Notes: generated by a model not told the origin, from the letters alone. A DNA stretch of 64,000 nucleotides from Deinococcus yavapaiensis KR-236 (GCF_003217515.1 NZ_QJSX01000010.1:62001-126000), one strand, 5' to 3'. Shown: positions 8,061 to 18,320, counted from the first letter of the stretch. Made by a program: numbers and translations.

Positions 8061-8620
8061 CGATCGAGAACTCTATTCGGACGAACCGGTCAAGCGAGTG
8101 GGCGCGGAATGGACGGGCGGGCGCATCGCCCCGCAACTCCGCGAGCACCTCCCGAGCGGCCCACTCGCCGGATTGAACGGCGCGGTGCATGTACAAGTGC
8201 CACTCTGTCGACGTCTCGGCGCCCGCCCAGTGCAACCGGCCCACGGGCGCCCACAACGCCGGTTCGTACTCGCTCGGCACGCCCGGAGCGAAGTGCGCGC
8301 CGTAACCACCGCGCGCCCACTCGTCCACCGTCCAGTCCTGCTCGAAGTACGCTTGTGGAACGGCCGCGCGCGGCCGAGCAGGTCGTACACGTTCGAACCT
8401 TGATGCGCCGTTCGCATCGTGCGAACGCCGTAGTCGGCCGAGCTCTACGGGCGTGCCGAGTGGCGTGTGGACGGTACGGCCACGCCCTCGACCGAGCAGG
8501 CTTCGAGGACCACGACGGCTCGTCTGGCCTCCACGAGTTGCAAGGCGGCGGTGAGAGCCCGCCAAGCCCGCGACGACGACACGCACTTCGGTTTCGATCT
8601 GCTCGCGCACGTCACTCCTG
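8061..8620 (-). pseudogene. flavin monoamine oxidase remnant
   Basis: Pieces of an FAD-dependent amine oxidase are recognisable on the minus strand but in different frames. At 8540-8600 come VRVVVAGLAG and then, after a shift, LTAALQLVEARRAVVVLEA (the dinucleotide-fold start). After a second shift comes GRTVHTPLGTPVELG (about 8440-8490). The rest is missing until the C-terminal piece with FEQDWTVDEWARGGYG, WAPVGRLHWAGAETS and AVQSGEWAAREVL (about 8110-8340). About two thirds of a roughly 450-residue protein is gone, so the gene is dead. Its original ends cannot be placed exactly. Confidence 0.8.
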
Positions 8621-8743
8621 AACCGAACGACACGTCGGATTCTCGAGTATAAGCCGCAGCCTCACGCGACTCGCGGGCACTTGCCCCTCGGCGCTTCGCG
8701 GACGCGTGGCCGTCGCTCACGTCCGTGCGTCACACTGAAAGCC

Positions 8744-8779
8744 ATGAATTCGTTCCCGTTCACGGCGAGTCGATCGTGA
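8744..8779 (+). CDS. possible 11-codon leaderless leader ORF
   Basis: ATG at 8744 lies 7 nt after CACACT (8731-8736), a plausible -10. The frame encodes MNSFPFTASRS and its TGA overlaps a GTG (GTGA, 8776-8779) that can start the next gene. The same design is seen before otsA. There is no good -35 box, so this is tentative. Confidence 0.35.
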   Translation: MNSFPFTASRS

Positions 8780-9573
8780 TCGAACGGTGGCTTCGAGGTG
8801 TCGAGGCCAGCTTGCCCGAAGACGCGCTCGTTCGCGAGGCGAGACGCGTCGTGACGCTCGTGCGCGCCGTCGACGCGGCGTGGCGACCGACGGCCGCGTG
8901 GTGGCAGCACGACCTCGACGCGCTCGACGACCTTCAAATGCTGCTCGAGCGGCCCTTCGCGTGGCTCACGCGGCGAGCCGCCATGATCGGCGCGTACCGC
9001 CGCGTGGCGGCGCTCGCGTGGAAGGCGGAAGTCGCGCTGCACGAAGCCGCGCACGGCGCGGCAGGGCTACTGGCGAACTTCGCGCCGACGTTGACTTGGA
9101 CGCAAAGCGGCGAGGAATTCCCCGGGGGAATGACGCGAGCGACGCGACACCCGGCGTTGAGCGCGACGCTGCGCTTCTCGTGGCGCGGCGAGCGGCGACG
9201 CGCGGTCCTCGGCGGCGGCGAGTTGAACTTGGACTTGACGGAGCGATTGGTGGCGTTCGGTCTCGCGCCGCGCCTGCTGACGCTTCCCGGCGGTCACCGT
9301 TTGACGTTGAGCGACCACGACGAGGCGGCGATCGCTCGGCACTTGCGCGGCGTTCCAGCGGCCGAGCGGGCCGAGGTGATCGAGCGCGCGCAGGCGCGCT
9401 TGCAAGCGCATCCCGCCTTCGAAGTCGGCGCGACGGCGTTGGCGCGCGCGATGCTGCACGCTTGGCCGTCGAACCTCACGGCAGGCGAGGCGAAAGCGGT
9501 CTTCGACGCGGCGCGCGGCGGAGGTCCGGCAATGGCGCACGACGTCACGCCGACGCGTCCTGGGAGCCGCTAA
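8776..9573 (+). CDS. unknown protein with HEAAH motif
   Basis: 265 residues from the GTG at 8776; a GTG at 8725 would add 17 residues. I do not recognise the family. The only motif is HEAAHGAAGLL about a third of the way in, an HExxH-like zinc-peptidase signature, but no clear third ligand is visible, so catalysis is a guess. The protein is rich in Arg, Ala and Leu and appears soluble and cytoplasmic. Its start overlaps a possible leader ORF. The pseudouridine synthase gene begins 10 nt after its stop. Confidence 0.6.
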   Translation: MIERWLRGVEASLPEDALVREARRVVTLVRAVDAAWRPTAAWWQHDLDALDDLQMLLERPFAWLTRRAAMIGAYRRVAALAWKAEVALHEAAHGAAGLLANFAPTLTWTQSGEEFPGGMTRATRHPALSATLRFSWRGERRRAVLGGGELNLDLTERLVAFGLAPRLLTLPGGHRLTLSDHDEAAIARHLRGVPAAERAEVIERAQARLQAHPAFEVGATALARAMLHAWPSNLTAGEAKAVFDAARGGGPAMAHDVTPTRPGSR

Positions 9574-9576
9574 GGT
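9571..9576 (+). promoter_or_regulatory. -10 element of the pseudouridine synthase gene
   Basis: TAAGGT overlaps the stop codon of the upstream gene and lies 6 nt before the GTG at 9583, in the leaderless pattern. Confidence 0.45.
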
Positions 9577-9582
9577 ACGGCC

Positions 9583-10485
9583 GTGCCTTTCAACGACGGC
9601 TTCAGTTACAAAGAGCAACTCGGTGCGTCCGCCACCGGCCAGACCGTCGTGCAGTACCTCAGCGGGCGGCATCGGCACTCCACGCGCGACGAGTGGACCG
9701 AGCGCACGACACGTGGAGAAGTGCTGCTCGACGGCGCGCCCGCCCAAGGAGGCGAACGCTTGCGCGCGGGGCAGGTGCTGGTGTGGAACCGACCGCCTTG
9801 GTTCGAAGAGGACGTGCCGCGCGAGTACACCGTCGTGTACCGAGACGACGACGTCCTCGCCGTCGACAAGCCCAGCGGCCTGCCCACCATGCACGGAGGC
9901 GGGTTCTTGCGCAACACCTTGTTGAGCGTCGTGCGCGATTCGTATCCGCGGGCGGTGGCGCTGCACCGCCTCGGCCGCGCCACGAGCGGCCTCGTGCTGT
10001 TCGCGTTGAACGCGCGCGCCGCGTCGATGTTGGCCGAGGATTGGCGAAGGCACGCGATCGAAAAGCGGTACCGCGCGCTCGCGCGAGGCGTCGCGACCGA
10101 GGAATCGTACGACATCCGCGCGCGAATCGGGCGCGTGGCGCATCCACGCCTCGGAAGCGTGTACGCGGCGGCGAGTCACGGCAAGGAGGCTCGCAGCGAC
10201 GCGCGGGTGCTCGAGCGTCGCTCGGACGCGACGTTGTTCGAGGTGAACATCCAAACGGGACGACCGCACCAAATTCGAATTCACCTCGCCTTCATCGGGC
10301 ACCCGCTCGTGGGCGACGAGCTTTACACGCACGGCGGAGTTCCCAGCGCCGAGCATCCCGCCTTGCCGGGCGACGCCGGGTACTTTCTGCACGCGCAGAC
10401 GTTGACGTTCAAGCATCCCGCGAGCGGACGCCGCGTCACGCTGAGCGCGCCGCCTCCGCCGCCGTTGCAGGGCGAGCGGCCGTGA
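9583..10485 (+). CDS. RluA family RNA pseudouridine synthase
   Basis: 300 residues from a GTG. Isomerises uridine to pseudouridine in rRNA or tRNA. The catalytic aspartate normally sits in a HRLDxxTSG motif; here the segment reads LHRLGRATSGLVL, with Gly in place of the usual Asp. This is a striking deviation that may mean loss of activity or use of another residue. Other family marks are present: AVDKPSGLPTMHGG, RPHQIRIHLAFIGHPLVGDELY and FLHAQTLTF. There is no clear S4 domain at the N-terminus, although residues 40-75 (VLLDGAPAQGGERLRAGQ) resemble one. Confidence 0.88.
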   Translation: MPFNDGFSYKEQLGASATGQTVVQYLSGRHRHSTRDEWTERTTRGEVLLDGAPAQGGERLRAGQVLVWNRPPWFEEDVPREYTVVYRDDDVLAVDKPSGLPTMHGGGFLRNTLLSVVRDSYPRAVALHRLGRATSGLVLFALNARAASMLAEDWRRHAIEKRYRALARGVATEESYDIRARIGRVAHPRLGSVYAAASHGKEARSDARVLERRSDATLFEVNIQTGRPHQIRIHLAFIGHPLVGDELYTHGGVPSAEHPALPGDAGYFLHAQTLTFKHPASGRRVTLSAPPPPPLQGERP

Positions 10486-10497
10486 ACGTCGCCGAGA

Positions 10498-11253
10498 TCA
10501 TGACGTCGGAGACGGCGCGGCGTCGTGAACGAACGAGACGATTTCACGCGTCACGATTCGGACCCTCGAGTACCAAAAGGCGTGCGGTCCCGGCACCTTC
10601 TTCGAGCGGACGTCGGGCACGAACGCGCACAAGGTGCGGATGGCGTGGCTCGAGATCACGACGTCGAAGGTTCCCGCCATCACCAAGACGGGCGCGCGAA
10701 TCGCGACGAGCTGCGGTTCGGTTTCGTGAACGCGCTGATCCTCGGCGATGAGCGCGATGCGCAGCGGACCGCAGCGCACGTACGCGGGCAGCAGGCGTGA
10801 CAGCAACGTCGGGCGTTCGATCCACGCGTCGAGCATGAGGCGCGCCAATTGAAGCGGCACGCTCGGATTTTCCGGCACGCCCGTCGGCGCGAGCAGCACG
10901 AGACGGCCGAGCGCGTCGGGAAAGCGGCCCGCGAGGTCGATCGCGACTTCCCCGCCGAGGCTGTGCCCCACGATGACCGGGCGGTTCAAGTTCGCCGCGT
11001 CCAGCCAAGCGCGCAAGTGGTCCGACAAGCGCGAGATCGTGATGTGATCGAACGCGCGCGCTTCCGAGCGTCCGTGTCCGGGCGGATCGTAACACCACAC
11101 CTCGAAGTGCCGCGACAAGTGAACGGCGAGCTTGCGGTACGCGTACGCGGCGCAGCCGATGCCGGGCACGATCACGAGCGGTTCGCCCGCGCCGTACACC
11201 AAGGCGTGCGTCAAGAGACCGTCGACGCGTCGCACGTCCACGCGAGGCTTCAA
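10498..11253 (-). CDS. alpha/beta hydrolase
   Basis: 251 residues from a TTG at 11253 that overlaps the stop of the upstream hydrolase (TTGA) and has GGAGG 5 nt before it. The fold is clear: IVPGIG oxyanion region, PPGHGRSE, nucleophile elbow VGHSLGGEVA, then an Asp in AGTFDVV and His in PGPHAFW. Substrate unknown. It is in one operon with a second hydrolase that shares the family but differs in sequence. Confidence 0.8.
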   Translation of the reverse strand: MKPRVDVRRVDGLLTHALVYGAGEPLVIVPGIGCAAYAYRKLAVHLSRHFEVWCYDPPGHGRSEARAFDHITISRLSDHLRAWLDAANLNRPVIVGHSLGGEVAIDLAGRFPDALGRLVLLAPTGVPENPSVPLQLARLMLDAWIERPTLLSRLLPAYVRCGPLRIALIAEDQRVHETEPQLVAIRAPVLVMAGTFDVVISSHAIRTLCAFVPDVRSKKVPGPHAFWYSRVRIVTREIVSFVHDAAPSPTS

Positions 11254-11978
11254 GCGTCCTCCAAGAAGTTCAGCACCGCGTCGTTGAACTCGGTCGGCGC
11301 GTCCCACATCACGACGTGTCCCGCGTTGGACAGCAGCACGTGCCGCGCGTCGGGAATGCACTTCGAGACGCTGAGGCCCACCTCGGGCGGAACGAGCACG
11401 TCCCGCCCGCCCGAAATCACGAGGGTCGGAGCTTGCACGAGCGCGCACAAGGTGGAGACGTCGTCGCGCAGCAACTCGCGACTCGCGCGGTACAACGTCA
11501 AGACGCCCGCGCGCAAAGCGTCCGTCGCGACGATCGGCAGGAAGTCGGGCCGTCCCCACAAGCCCGCTTGCGGCAACTTCAACGCCGCGCGAAACCACGA
11601 CGAGCGCAGCAAGCCCGTCGGCGTGGCCAAGACGAGCTTGCGCACGAGGTCCGGGTAGGCGGCGGCGAGGTGAATGCACGTGTGGCCGCCCATCGAGTGC
11701 CCGAGGACGTGCGCGGGCGGCACGTCCGAGTCGCGCAGCCACCGCGCGAGCAACGCCGCCGACGCTTTGAGCGGCAGCGGCGTTTGACGCCGCGCGTAGC
11801 CGAAGCCGACGAGTTCGAGGCGGTACACGGTGAAACGCCGTTCGAACGCCGCGACGTTGCGCCGCCACCAGCGGCGAGAACCGCTCAAACCGTGCACGAG
11901 CACCAGTGGAGGGCCGTCGCCGCTTTTCGTGAAGCTCAGCGACCGCCCGTCATGCTCGAACAGTTCGTAGGTGCGCAC
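11250..11978 (-). CDS. alpha/beta hydrolase
   Basis: 242 residues from a GTG at 11978; TATCCT lies 6 nt upstream, so the transcript is likely leaderless. Landmarks are LVHGLSGS, the nucleophile GHSMGGHTC, the acid in SGGRDVLVPP and the catalytic histidine in NAGHVVMWDAP. These fit esterase, lactonase or haloperoxidase-like members. First gene of a two-hydrolase operon with 4-nt overlap. Confidence 0.82.
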   Translation of the reverse strand: MRTYELFEHDGRSLSFTKSGDGPPLVLVHGLSGSRRWWRRNVAAFERRFTVYRLELVGFGYARRQTPLPLKASAALLARWLRDSDVPPAHVLGHSMGGHTCIHLAAAYPDLVRKLVLATPTGLLRSSWFRAALKLPQAGLWGRPDFLPIVATDALRAGVLTLYRASRELLRDDVSTLCALVQAPTLVISGGRDVLVPPEVGLSVSKCIPDARHVLLSNAGHVVMWDAPTEFNDAVLNFLEDA

Positions 11979-11984
11979 GACCGC

Positions 11985-11990
11985 AGGATA
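11985..11990 (-). promoter_or_regulatory. -10 element of the hydrolase pair
   Basis: TATCCT on the minus strand, 6 nt before the GTG start at 11978. Confidence 0.55.
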
Positions 11991-12039
11991 ATCGAAGCGG
12001 TGCGCGACCGCTTCTACACCAAGCGTTGAGACGGCGCCC

Positions 12040-12972
12040 TCAGCGGGCGCGCTCCATCGTGACGGTGCCGCCGCCGATCTCGCCGCCCGCGCGGTCGAAG
12101 GCCGTGAACGATCCTTTGAAGTGGTCGCCGTCGAACGCGCCTTGCACGCGGAACACCAAGGTCGTCGCGTCGTCGACGTACAACGTCACCTCCAAGCGGC
12201 CCGACGCGCTGTTGCCGGAGACGTTGCCGAGCACGGCGCCGTTCAGGCCGTACACGGTGCCCGCCACGCCGCGGTCATCGTCCATCACCACGCGCGCGTC
12301 GAGCGGTTGTCCGTCGCTCGTCACGAAGCGCGTCGTCCACTTGCCCGTCGCGCCCTCGTACACGGGACGGCGCTCGCTCGGCAAGGGCGCGCGGTACACG
12401 GGCTCGTTCGACGCGGCGGGCGCGGGCGCGGGAAGATCGGCGGGCGTCGCGCGGCGCAGTTCGAGCGACGCGTTGCTCGCCGTGAGGTGCAGCGCGCCGC
12501 CCTGTAACTTGTAGGAGTACGCGCGCGGCGCGCCCACCTTCGCGCCGGAATCGAAGCCGTTGAAGCGTGTGCAGCCGTTGTTGAGGCTGCTCGGCGACGA
12601 GCCGTTGACGCCTTTGGCTTGCGCGGGCTGCAACGTCAACGTCGATCCGGCCACCTTGAACGTGCCGCGCTCCCACGCGACGTTCAGCGACTCGCACGAA
12701 ATCAAGTACGTGCTCATTCCGAAGCCTTGAGCGCTCATCGTCGACGAGATGACCGTTTGTTCGTACGTCCCGTTCGCGTTCAAGACGAGGCGGCGCGACG
12801 AGCCGTTGGCGTTCTTGAAGTCGCTGGAACCGAAGGCGTACGTGGCAGGCGTGAACACGCGGCCCGTGAACCACTCGCCCGCCACGGCGCTCGGCACGGC
12901 GGCGCTCGCGAGGCACGACGACAAGACGGTCAAGGCGGGCAGGACGCGGACACAACGAAGAACGAAGCTCAT
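12040..12972 (-). CDS. secreted META-like lipoprotein, function unknown
   Basis: 310 residues from the ATG at 12972, chosen because TACCGT lies 6 nt upstream and the signal peptide then begins correctly (MSFVLRCVRVLP). The signal ends at LTVLSSC, a good lipobox, so the protein should be lipid-anchored outside the membrane. The mature part has two beta-rich regions separated by a Pro/Ala linker (about residues 185-200). The first contains a NGTYEQTV segment like small heat-shock/META domains; the second resembles a lipocalin-like sheet. No enzyme motif seen. Confidence 0.7.
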   Translation of the reverse strand: MSFVLRCVRVLPALTVLSSCLASAAVPSAVAGEWFTGRVFTPATYAFGSSDFKNANGSSRRLVLNANGTYEQTVISSTMSAQGFGMSTYLISCESLNVAWERGTFKVAGSTLTLQPAQAKGVNGSSPSSLNNGCTRFNGFDSGAKVGAPRAYSYKLQGGALHLTASNASLELRRATPADLPAPAPAASNEPVYRAPLPSERRPVYEGATGKWTTRFVTSDGQPLDARVVMDDDRGVAGTVYGLNGAVLGNVSGNSASGRLEVTLYVDDATTLVFRVQGAFDGDHFKGSFTAFDRAGGEIGGGTVTMERAR

Positions 12973-13014
12973 ACCCAGACGGTACGAGCTTCGCGGTGAC
13001 GAGCGCATGACGAG

Positions 13015-13611
13015 TCAGGCGACGAGGTTCAAGAACAGTTCGTGCAACCGCGCGTCACGCGTGAGCTCCGGGTGAAACGAGCTCGCCAGCAGGCGTCCTT
13101 GGCGCACGAGAACGACTTGCCCGTCGTGGCGCGCGAGCACCTCGGCCTCGTCGGGCACCGCCTCGATGACGGGCGCGCGGATGAACACCGCCGGAAAGGG
13201 TGCGTTCAAACCCGCGACGTTCAAGGGCACCTCGAACGAGTCGACTTGACGGCCGAAGGCGTTGCGGCGCACCCGCGTCGCCATCAAGGCGAGGCTCGGT
13301 TGGAAGCCGAACTGCGGCGGCACGCCCTGAATGTCTTGCGCGAGGAGAATCGCGCCGGCGCACGTGCCCCACACCGCGCCGCCCGACGCGGCGAACGCGC
13401 GAATCGGCTCGATGAGGTCGAAGTCGACGAGGAGCTTGCCGATGGTGGTGGACTCGCCGCCGGGAATCACGAGGCCGCCGAGACCGGCAAGGTCGGCGGG
13501 CAAACGCACTTCGGTCACGCGCGCGCCGAGACGTTCGAGCATGGCGGCGTGCTCGCGAAACGCGCCTTGCAGCGCGAGCACGCCGACCCGCTTGTCGAGG
13601 TTACCAGCCAC
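13015..13611 (-). CDS. pdxT: pyridoxal 5'-phosphate synthase glutaminase subunit
   Basis: 198 residues from a GTG that overlaps the end of pdxS by 11 nt. PdxT releases ammonia from glutamine and passes it to PdxS. The class I amidotransferase triad is visible: nucleophile Cys in WGTCAGAILLA, and His and Glu in SFHPEL. VLALQGAFREH and IPGGESTTIG are family signatures. No Shine-Dalgarno is seen, so translation is probably coupled to pdxS. Confidence 0.96.
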   Translation of the reverse strand: MAGNLDKRVGVLALQGAFREHAAMLERLGARVTEVRLPADLAGLGGLVIPGGESTTIGKLLVDFDLIEPIRAFAASGGAVWGTCAGAILLAQDIQGVPPQFGFQPSLALMATRVRRNAFGRQVDSFEVPLNVAGLNAPFPAVFIRAPVIEAVPDEAEVLARHDGQVVLVRQGRLLASSFHPELTRDARLHELFLNLVA

Positions 13612-14482
13612 GGCCCGCGAGGCGCTCGGATTCGATGAGGCCGTCGATGTTGATGCCCGTCATGGGCGCGCCGAGGTCTTCGCTGACTTCGGCGAGCACG
13701 TCGGGATTTTGGAAGTGCGTCACGGCCTTCACGATGGCGCGCGCACGCTTCTCGGGGTTGTCGCTCTTGAAGATGCCCGACCCGACGAACACGCCGTCCA
13801 TGCCGAGCCACATCATGAGGGCCGCGTCGGCAGGGGTGGCGACGCCGCCCGCCGCGAAGTTCACGACGGGAAGCTTGCCGTGCTCGTGCACGAACCGCAC
13901 GAGGTCGTACGGCGCTTGAAAGTCGCGCGCGAGCGTCATGAGCTCCTCGGAACGCGCCGACTTCACCTTTGCAATGTCGGACGTGATGGTTCGCGCGTGC
14001 CGCACGGCCTCCACGACGTTGCCCGTGCCCGCCTCGCCTTTCGTGCGGATCATGGACGCGCCTTCGCCGACGCGGCGAAGCGCTTCGCCGAGGTTTTTCG
14101 CGCCGCACACGAACGGCACCTTAAAGGCGTGCTTGTCGATGTGGAAGCTCTCGTCGGCGGGCGTGAGCACTTCGGACTCGTCGACGAAGTCCACGCCGAG
14201 CGCCTGCAGAATCTGCGCTTCCACGAAGTGGCCGATGCGCACCTTGGCCATCACGGGAATCGAGACGGCTTGGATGATGCTTTTGATCATCTTCGGGTCG
14301 CTCATGCGCGCGACGCCGCCGTCCTTGCGAATGTCGGCGGGCACGCGCTCGAGCGCCATGACGGCCGTGGCGCCCGCCGCTTCGGCGATGCGGGCTTGAT
14401 CGGCCGTCACGACGTCCATGATGACGCCGCCCTTGAACATCTCCGCGAATCCGGTCTTCACTCGAGTGGTGGCAAGTTCCAT
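13601..14482 (-). CDS. pdxS: pyridoxal 5'-phosphate synthase lyase subunit
   Basis: 293 residues from the ATG at 14482, with TACCCT 6 nt upstream. PdxS builds PLP from ribose-5-phosphate, glyceraldehyde-3-phosphate and ammonia in a dodecamer with PdxT. The fully typical sequence includes FAEMFKGGVIMDVV, VPADIRKDGGVARMSDP, the catalytic lysine in VMAKVRIGHF, and VKAVTHF near the C-terminus. The glycolytic operon nearby makes one of its substrates. An inverted repeat lies upstream. Confidence 0.97.
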   Translation of the reverse strand: MELATTRVKTGFAEMFKGGVIMDVVTADQARIAEAAGATAVMALERVPADIRKDGGVARMSDPKMIKSIIQAVSIPVMAKVRIGHFVEAQILQALGVDFVDESEVLTPADESFHIDKHAFKVPFVCGAKNLGEALRRVGEGASMIRTKGEAGTGNVVEAVRHARTITSDIAKVKSARSEELMTLARDFQAPYDLVRFVHEHGKLPVVNFAAGGVATPADAALMMWLGMDGVFVGSGIFKSDNPEKRARAIVKAVTHFQNPDVLAEVSEDLGAPMTGINIDGLIESERLAGRGW

Positions 14483-14488
14483 GCAGGC

Positions 14489-14494
14489 AGGGTA
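14489..14494 (-). promoter_or_regulatory. -10 element of pdxST
   Basis: TACCCT on the minus strand, 6 nt before the pdxS ATG. Confidence 0.55.
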
Positions 14495-14501
14495 AAGCAC
14501 C

Positions 14502-14548
14502 ACTGGTTCTCCCGACAGGGCCAGTTTCGGGTAGTGGGGGGAACCAGT
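14502..14548. promoter_or_regulatory. long-spaced inverted repeat upstream of pdxS
   Basis: ACTGGTTC (14502-14509) and GAACCAGT (14541-14548) are perfect inverted repeats 31 bp apart, with a further CCAGT at 14521-14525. They cover the region just upstream of the pdxS -10 and run to the stop codon of the receiver gene. They could be an operator or part of a weak terminator. Confidence 0.4.
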
Positions 14549-14889
14549 CAGGAGCGTGGCACGCGAACGAGCGACTCGATGAGCGCGAAGAGATCAGCGG
14601 GCCGAAACGGCTTGGGTAGGCACGGCACGTTCGGCGGCGCGAATGCCGCTCCGATCAGCACGAAGCCGGGCGGATTCGGACGCGACGCGAGCGCGCGCTC
14701 GACGTCGAGGCCGCGGAGCGGCGCACTCAGCACGTCGCACACCACGACGGACGGCGAAAGCCGCTCGACGAGGTCGAGAGCTTGCACGCCGCTCGTCGCC
14801 GTGAACACCTCGAAGCCCCGCGAGCGCAAGATCAGCGCGAGCAGTTCCAGCAACTGAGGTTCGTCGTCCACGACGAGCACCGAGGTCAT
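14548..14889 (-). CDS. stand-alone response regulator receiver domain
   Basis: 113 residues, just one receiver domain. VLVVDDEPQLLELL carries the acidic pair, the phosphorylated Asp is in VVVCDVLSAP and the conserved Lys in CLPKPFRP. With no output domain it would act through protein contacts or as a phosphate relay. The usual Thr/Ser position falls in LIGAAF, which is atypical. TACACT lies 6 nt before the ATG. No kinase gene adjoins it. Confidence 0.85.
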   Translation of the reverse strand: MTSVLVVDDEPQLLELLALILRSRGFEVFTATSGVQALDLVERLSPSVVVCDVLSAPLRGLDVERALASRPNPPGFVLIGAAFAPPNVPCLPKPFRPADLFALIESLVRVPRS

Positions 14890-15024
14890 GAAGGCAGTGT
14901 AACGAAGCCGCTCATGAACGTGGGCGCAGATGTCGGGCGAATGTTACAAAGTGGGCGGCGCGCGACTCCGAGGCGCCGAAACGACGCGCCTCCGCCTCGA
15001 CGGCGGAGGCGCGAACAGAGGCGC

Positions 15025-16758
<1,734 letters not shown>

Positions 16759-16795
16759 CACGAACCTCCTCGACCGGAGGACGGACGGGCGAACG

Positions 16796-16824
16796 AAAAA
16801 GACGGCGCCGTCGCGGTCGCCGTC
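16796..16824 (-). terminator. rho terminator
   Basis: On the minus strand GACGGCG and CGCCGTC form a 7-bp stem around a 10-nt loop, followed by TTTTT. It lies 26 nt after the rho stop. A second palindrome (GGGGCGT/ACGCCCC, 16844-16859) spans the stop codon. Confidence 0.7.
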
Positions 16825-16849
16825 ATTGTGCGCTTCGCGCTTCGGGGCG

Positions 16850-18148
16850 TCAACGCCCCGCGAGGGTGGCGAGAAACTCGGCGTTGTTCGCCGTCTTGCC
16901 CATGCGGCCGAGCAGCATGTCCATCGCCTCGGCGGGGTCCATGTCGGAGATGACTTTGCGCAGCAACCACATCTTTTGCAGCACGGGTTGGGTGAGCAGC
17001 AGCTCTTCGCGGCGAGTGCCGGACTTGAGGATGTCCATCGCCGGGAAGATGCGGCGCTCTTCGAGGCGGCGGCTGAGGACGAGCTCCATGTTGCCCGTGC
17101 CCTTGAACTCCTCGAAGATCACGTCGTCCATGCGCGAACCCGTCTCCACGAGCGCCGTCGCCAAAATCGTCAGCGAGCCGCCGCCGCGGATGTTGCGGGC
17201 GGCGCCCAGGAAGCGCTTGGGCCAGTGCAGCGCGTTCGAGTCGAGACCGCCCGAGAGGGTGCGGCCTGTCGGAGGCGTGACGAGGTTGTTCGCGCGCGCG
17301 AGGCGCGTGATCGAGTCGAGCAGGATCACGACGTGCCCGCCCTCCTCCACGATGCGCCGCGCCCGCTCGTGCACGAACTCGGCGACGCGCACGTGGTTTT
17401 GCGGCGGCTCGTCGAACGTCGACGCGATGACTTGCGCGCCCTGCACGCTTTCGCGGAAGTCCGTGACTTCTTCGGGGCGCTCGTCGACGAGCAGCACCAT
17501 CACGGTGACTTCAGGGTAGTTGCGAACGATGGAGTTGGCGATCTTCTTGAGAAGCGTCGTCTTCCCGGCTTTCGGCGGCGCGACGATGAGGCCGCGCTGA
17601 CCGCGCCCGATCGGGCACAGCAAGTCCACGACGCGCAAGGCGACGTTGTCCTCCATCGTCGGGTCTTCGAGGACGAGTTGCTGATCCGGGAAGGTCGGCG
17701 TGAGGTCGTCGAAGCGCGGCCGCGCCGCCGCCGCGCCCGGATCGAGGCCGTTGACGGCCTCGACTCGCTGCAAGGTGCCGTAGCGCTCGTTGTCGCGCGG
17801 CGGGCGCGCGCGGCCGATGACTTCGTCGCCCGTGCGCAACTGGTACTGCTTGATGAGACCGGCCGACACGAGCACCGTGCGTGAATCGGGATCGAGGAGG
17901 TTTTCTTGCAAGAAGCCGTAGCCGTCCTGCGAAATTTCGAGGAAGCCGCGCGCGAGACGTTGACCTTCGCGTTGCGCTTGGCGCTCGAGAATCGCCAGGG
18001 CGAGCGCGTCTTTCTTGAGCTTGCGGTAATTGTCGATGCCGAGCCCCGCCGCGATGAGGTGGAGTTCGGGCATGATCTTCGTCTGGAGGTCTTGAAACTT
18101 CAGCGGTTCGGGCAGCGGGCCCGAGTTGGAAGGAACGCGGTCCATCAT
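16850..18148 (-). CDS. rho: transcription termination factor Rho
   Basis: 432 residues from the ATG at 18148 (AAGGACT upstream); an open frame further upstream has no family similarity. Rho is a hexameric RNA-dependent ATPase that ends transcription. An N-terminal helical part (about 15-55) and an OSR-like RNA-binding fold containing GFLEISQDGYGFLQ are followed by the RecA-like motor with Walker A PPKAGKTTLLK, Walker B VVILLDSITRLARA, and Q-loop and R-loop segments (DEPPQNHVRVAEF, PPTGRTLSGGLD). A 40-codon ORF precedes it by 14 nt. Confidence 0.96.
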   Translation of the reverse strand: MMDRVPSNSGPLPEPLKFQDLQTKIMPELHLIAAGLGIDNYRKLKKDALALAILERQAQREGQRLARGFLEISQDGYGFLQENLLDPDSRTVLVSAGLIKQYQLRTGDEVIGRARPPRDNERYGTLQRVEAVNGLDPGAAAARPRFDDLTPTFPDQQLVLEDPTMEDNVALRVVDLLCPIGRGQRGLIVAPPKAGKTTLLKKIANSIVRNYPEVTVMVLLVDERPEEVTDFRESVQGAQVIASTFDEPPQNHVRVAEFVHERARRIVEEGGHVVILLDSITRLARANNLVTPPTGRTLSGGLDSNALHWPKRFLGAARNIRGGGSLTILATALVETGSRMDDVIFEEFKGTGNMELVLSRRLEERRIFPAMDILKSGTRREELLLTQPVLQKMWLLRKVISDMDPAEAMDMLLGRMGKTANNAEFLATLAGR

Positions 18149-18162
18149 GGGTGAGTCCTTGA

Positions 18163-18285
18163 TCAGGAAGTGGGCGAGGCGAGCCGCGCGGCCGCCGAGC
18201 CGAGTGAGGAAGCGAGCGTGAAAGCGCCGCGCGCGTCGAGAACGCGGATCTGTGCGGGGACGGCCGTGTCGACAAAGCGCTTCAT
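18163..18285 (-). CDS. 40-codon ORF upstream of rho, possible leader peptide
   Basis: ATG at 18285 with GGAGG 5 nt upstream; the product begins MKRFVDTAVPAQ and ends in LASPTS, basic and otherwise plain. The stop is 14 nt before the rho ATG, on the same mRNA. Escherichia coli rho also has a short leader ORF (rhoL) within an autoregulated leader; this one shows no similarity I can see. It may take part in rho autoregulation or simply couple translation. Confidence 0.5.
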   Translation of the reverse strand: MKRFVDTAVPAQIRVLDARGAFTLASSLGSAAARLASPTS

Positions 18286-18320
18286 GCAGCCTCCGGCGAG
18301 AGAAGGAAGATGAACCCGAG

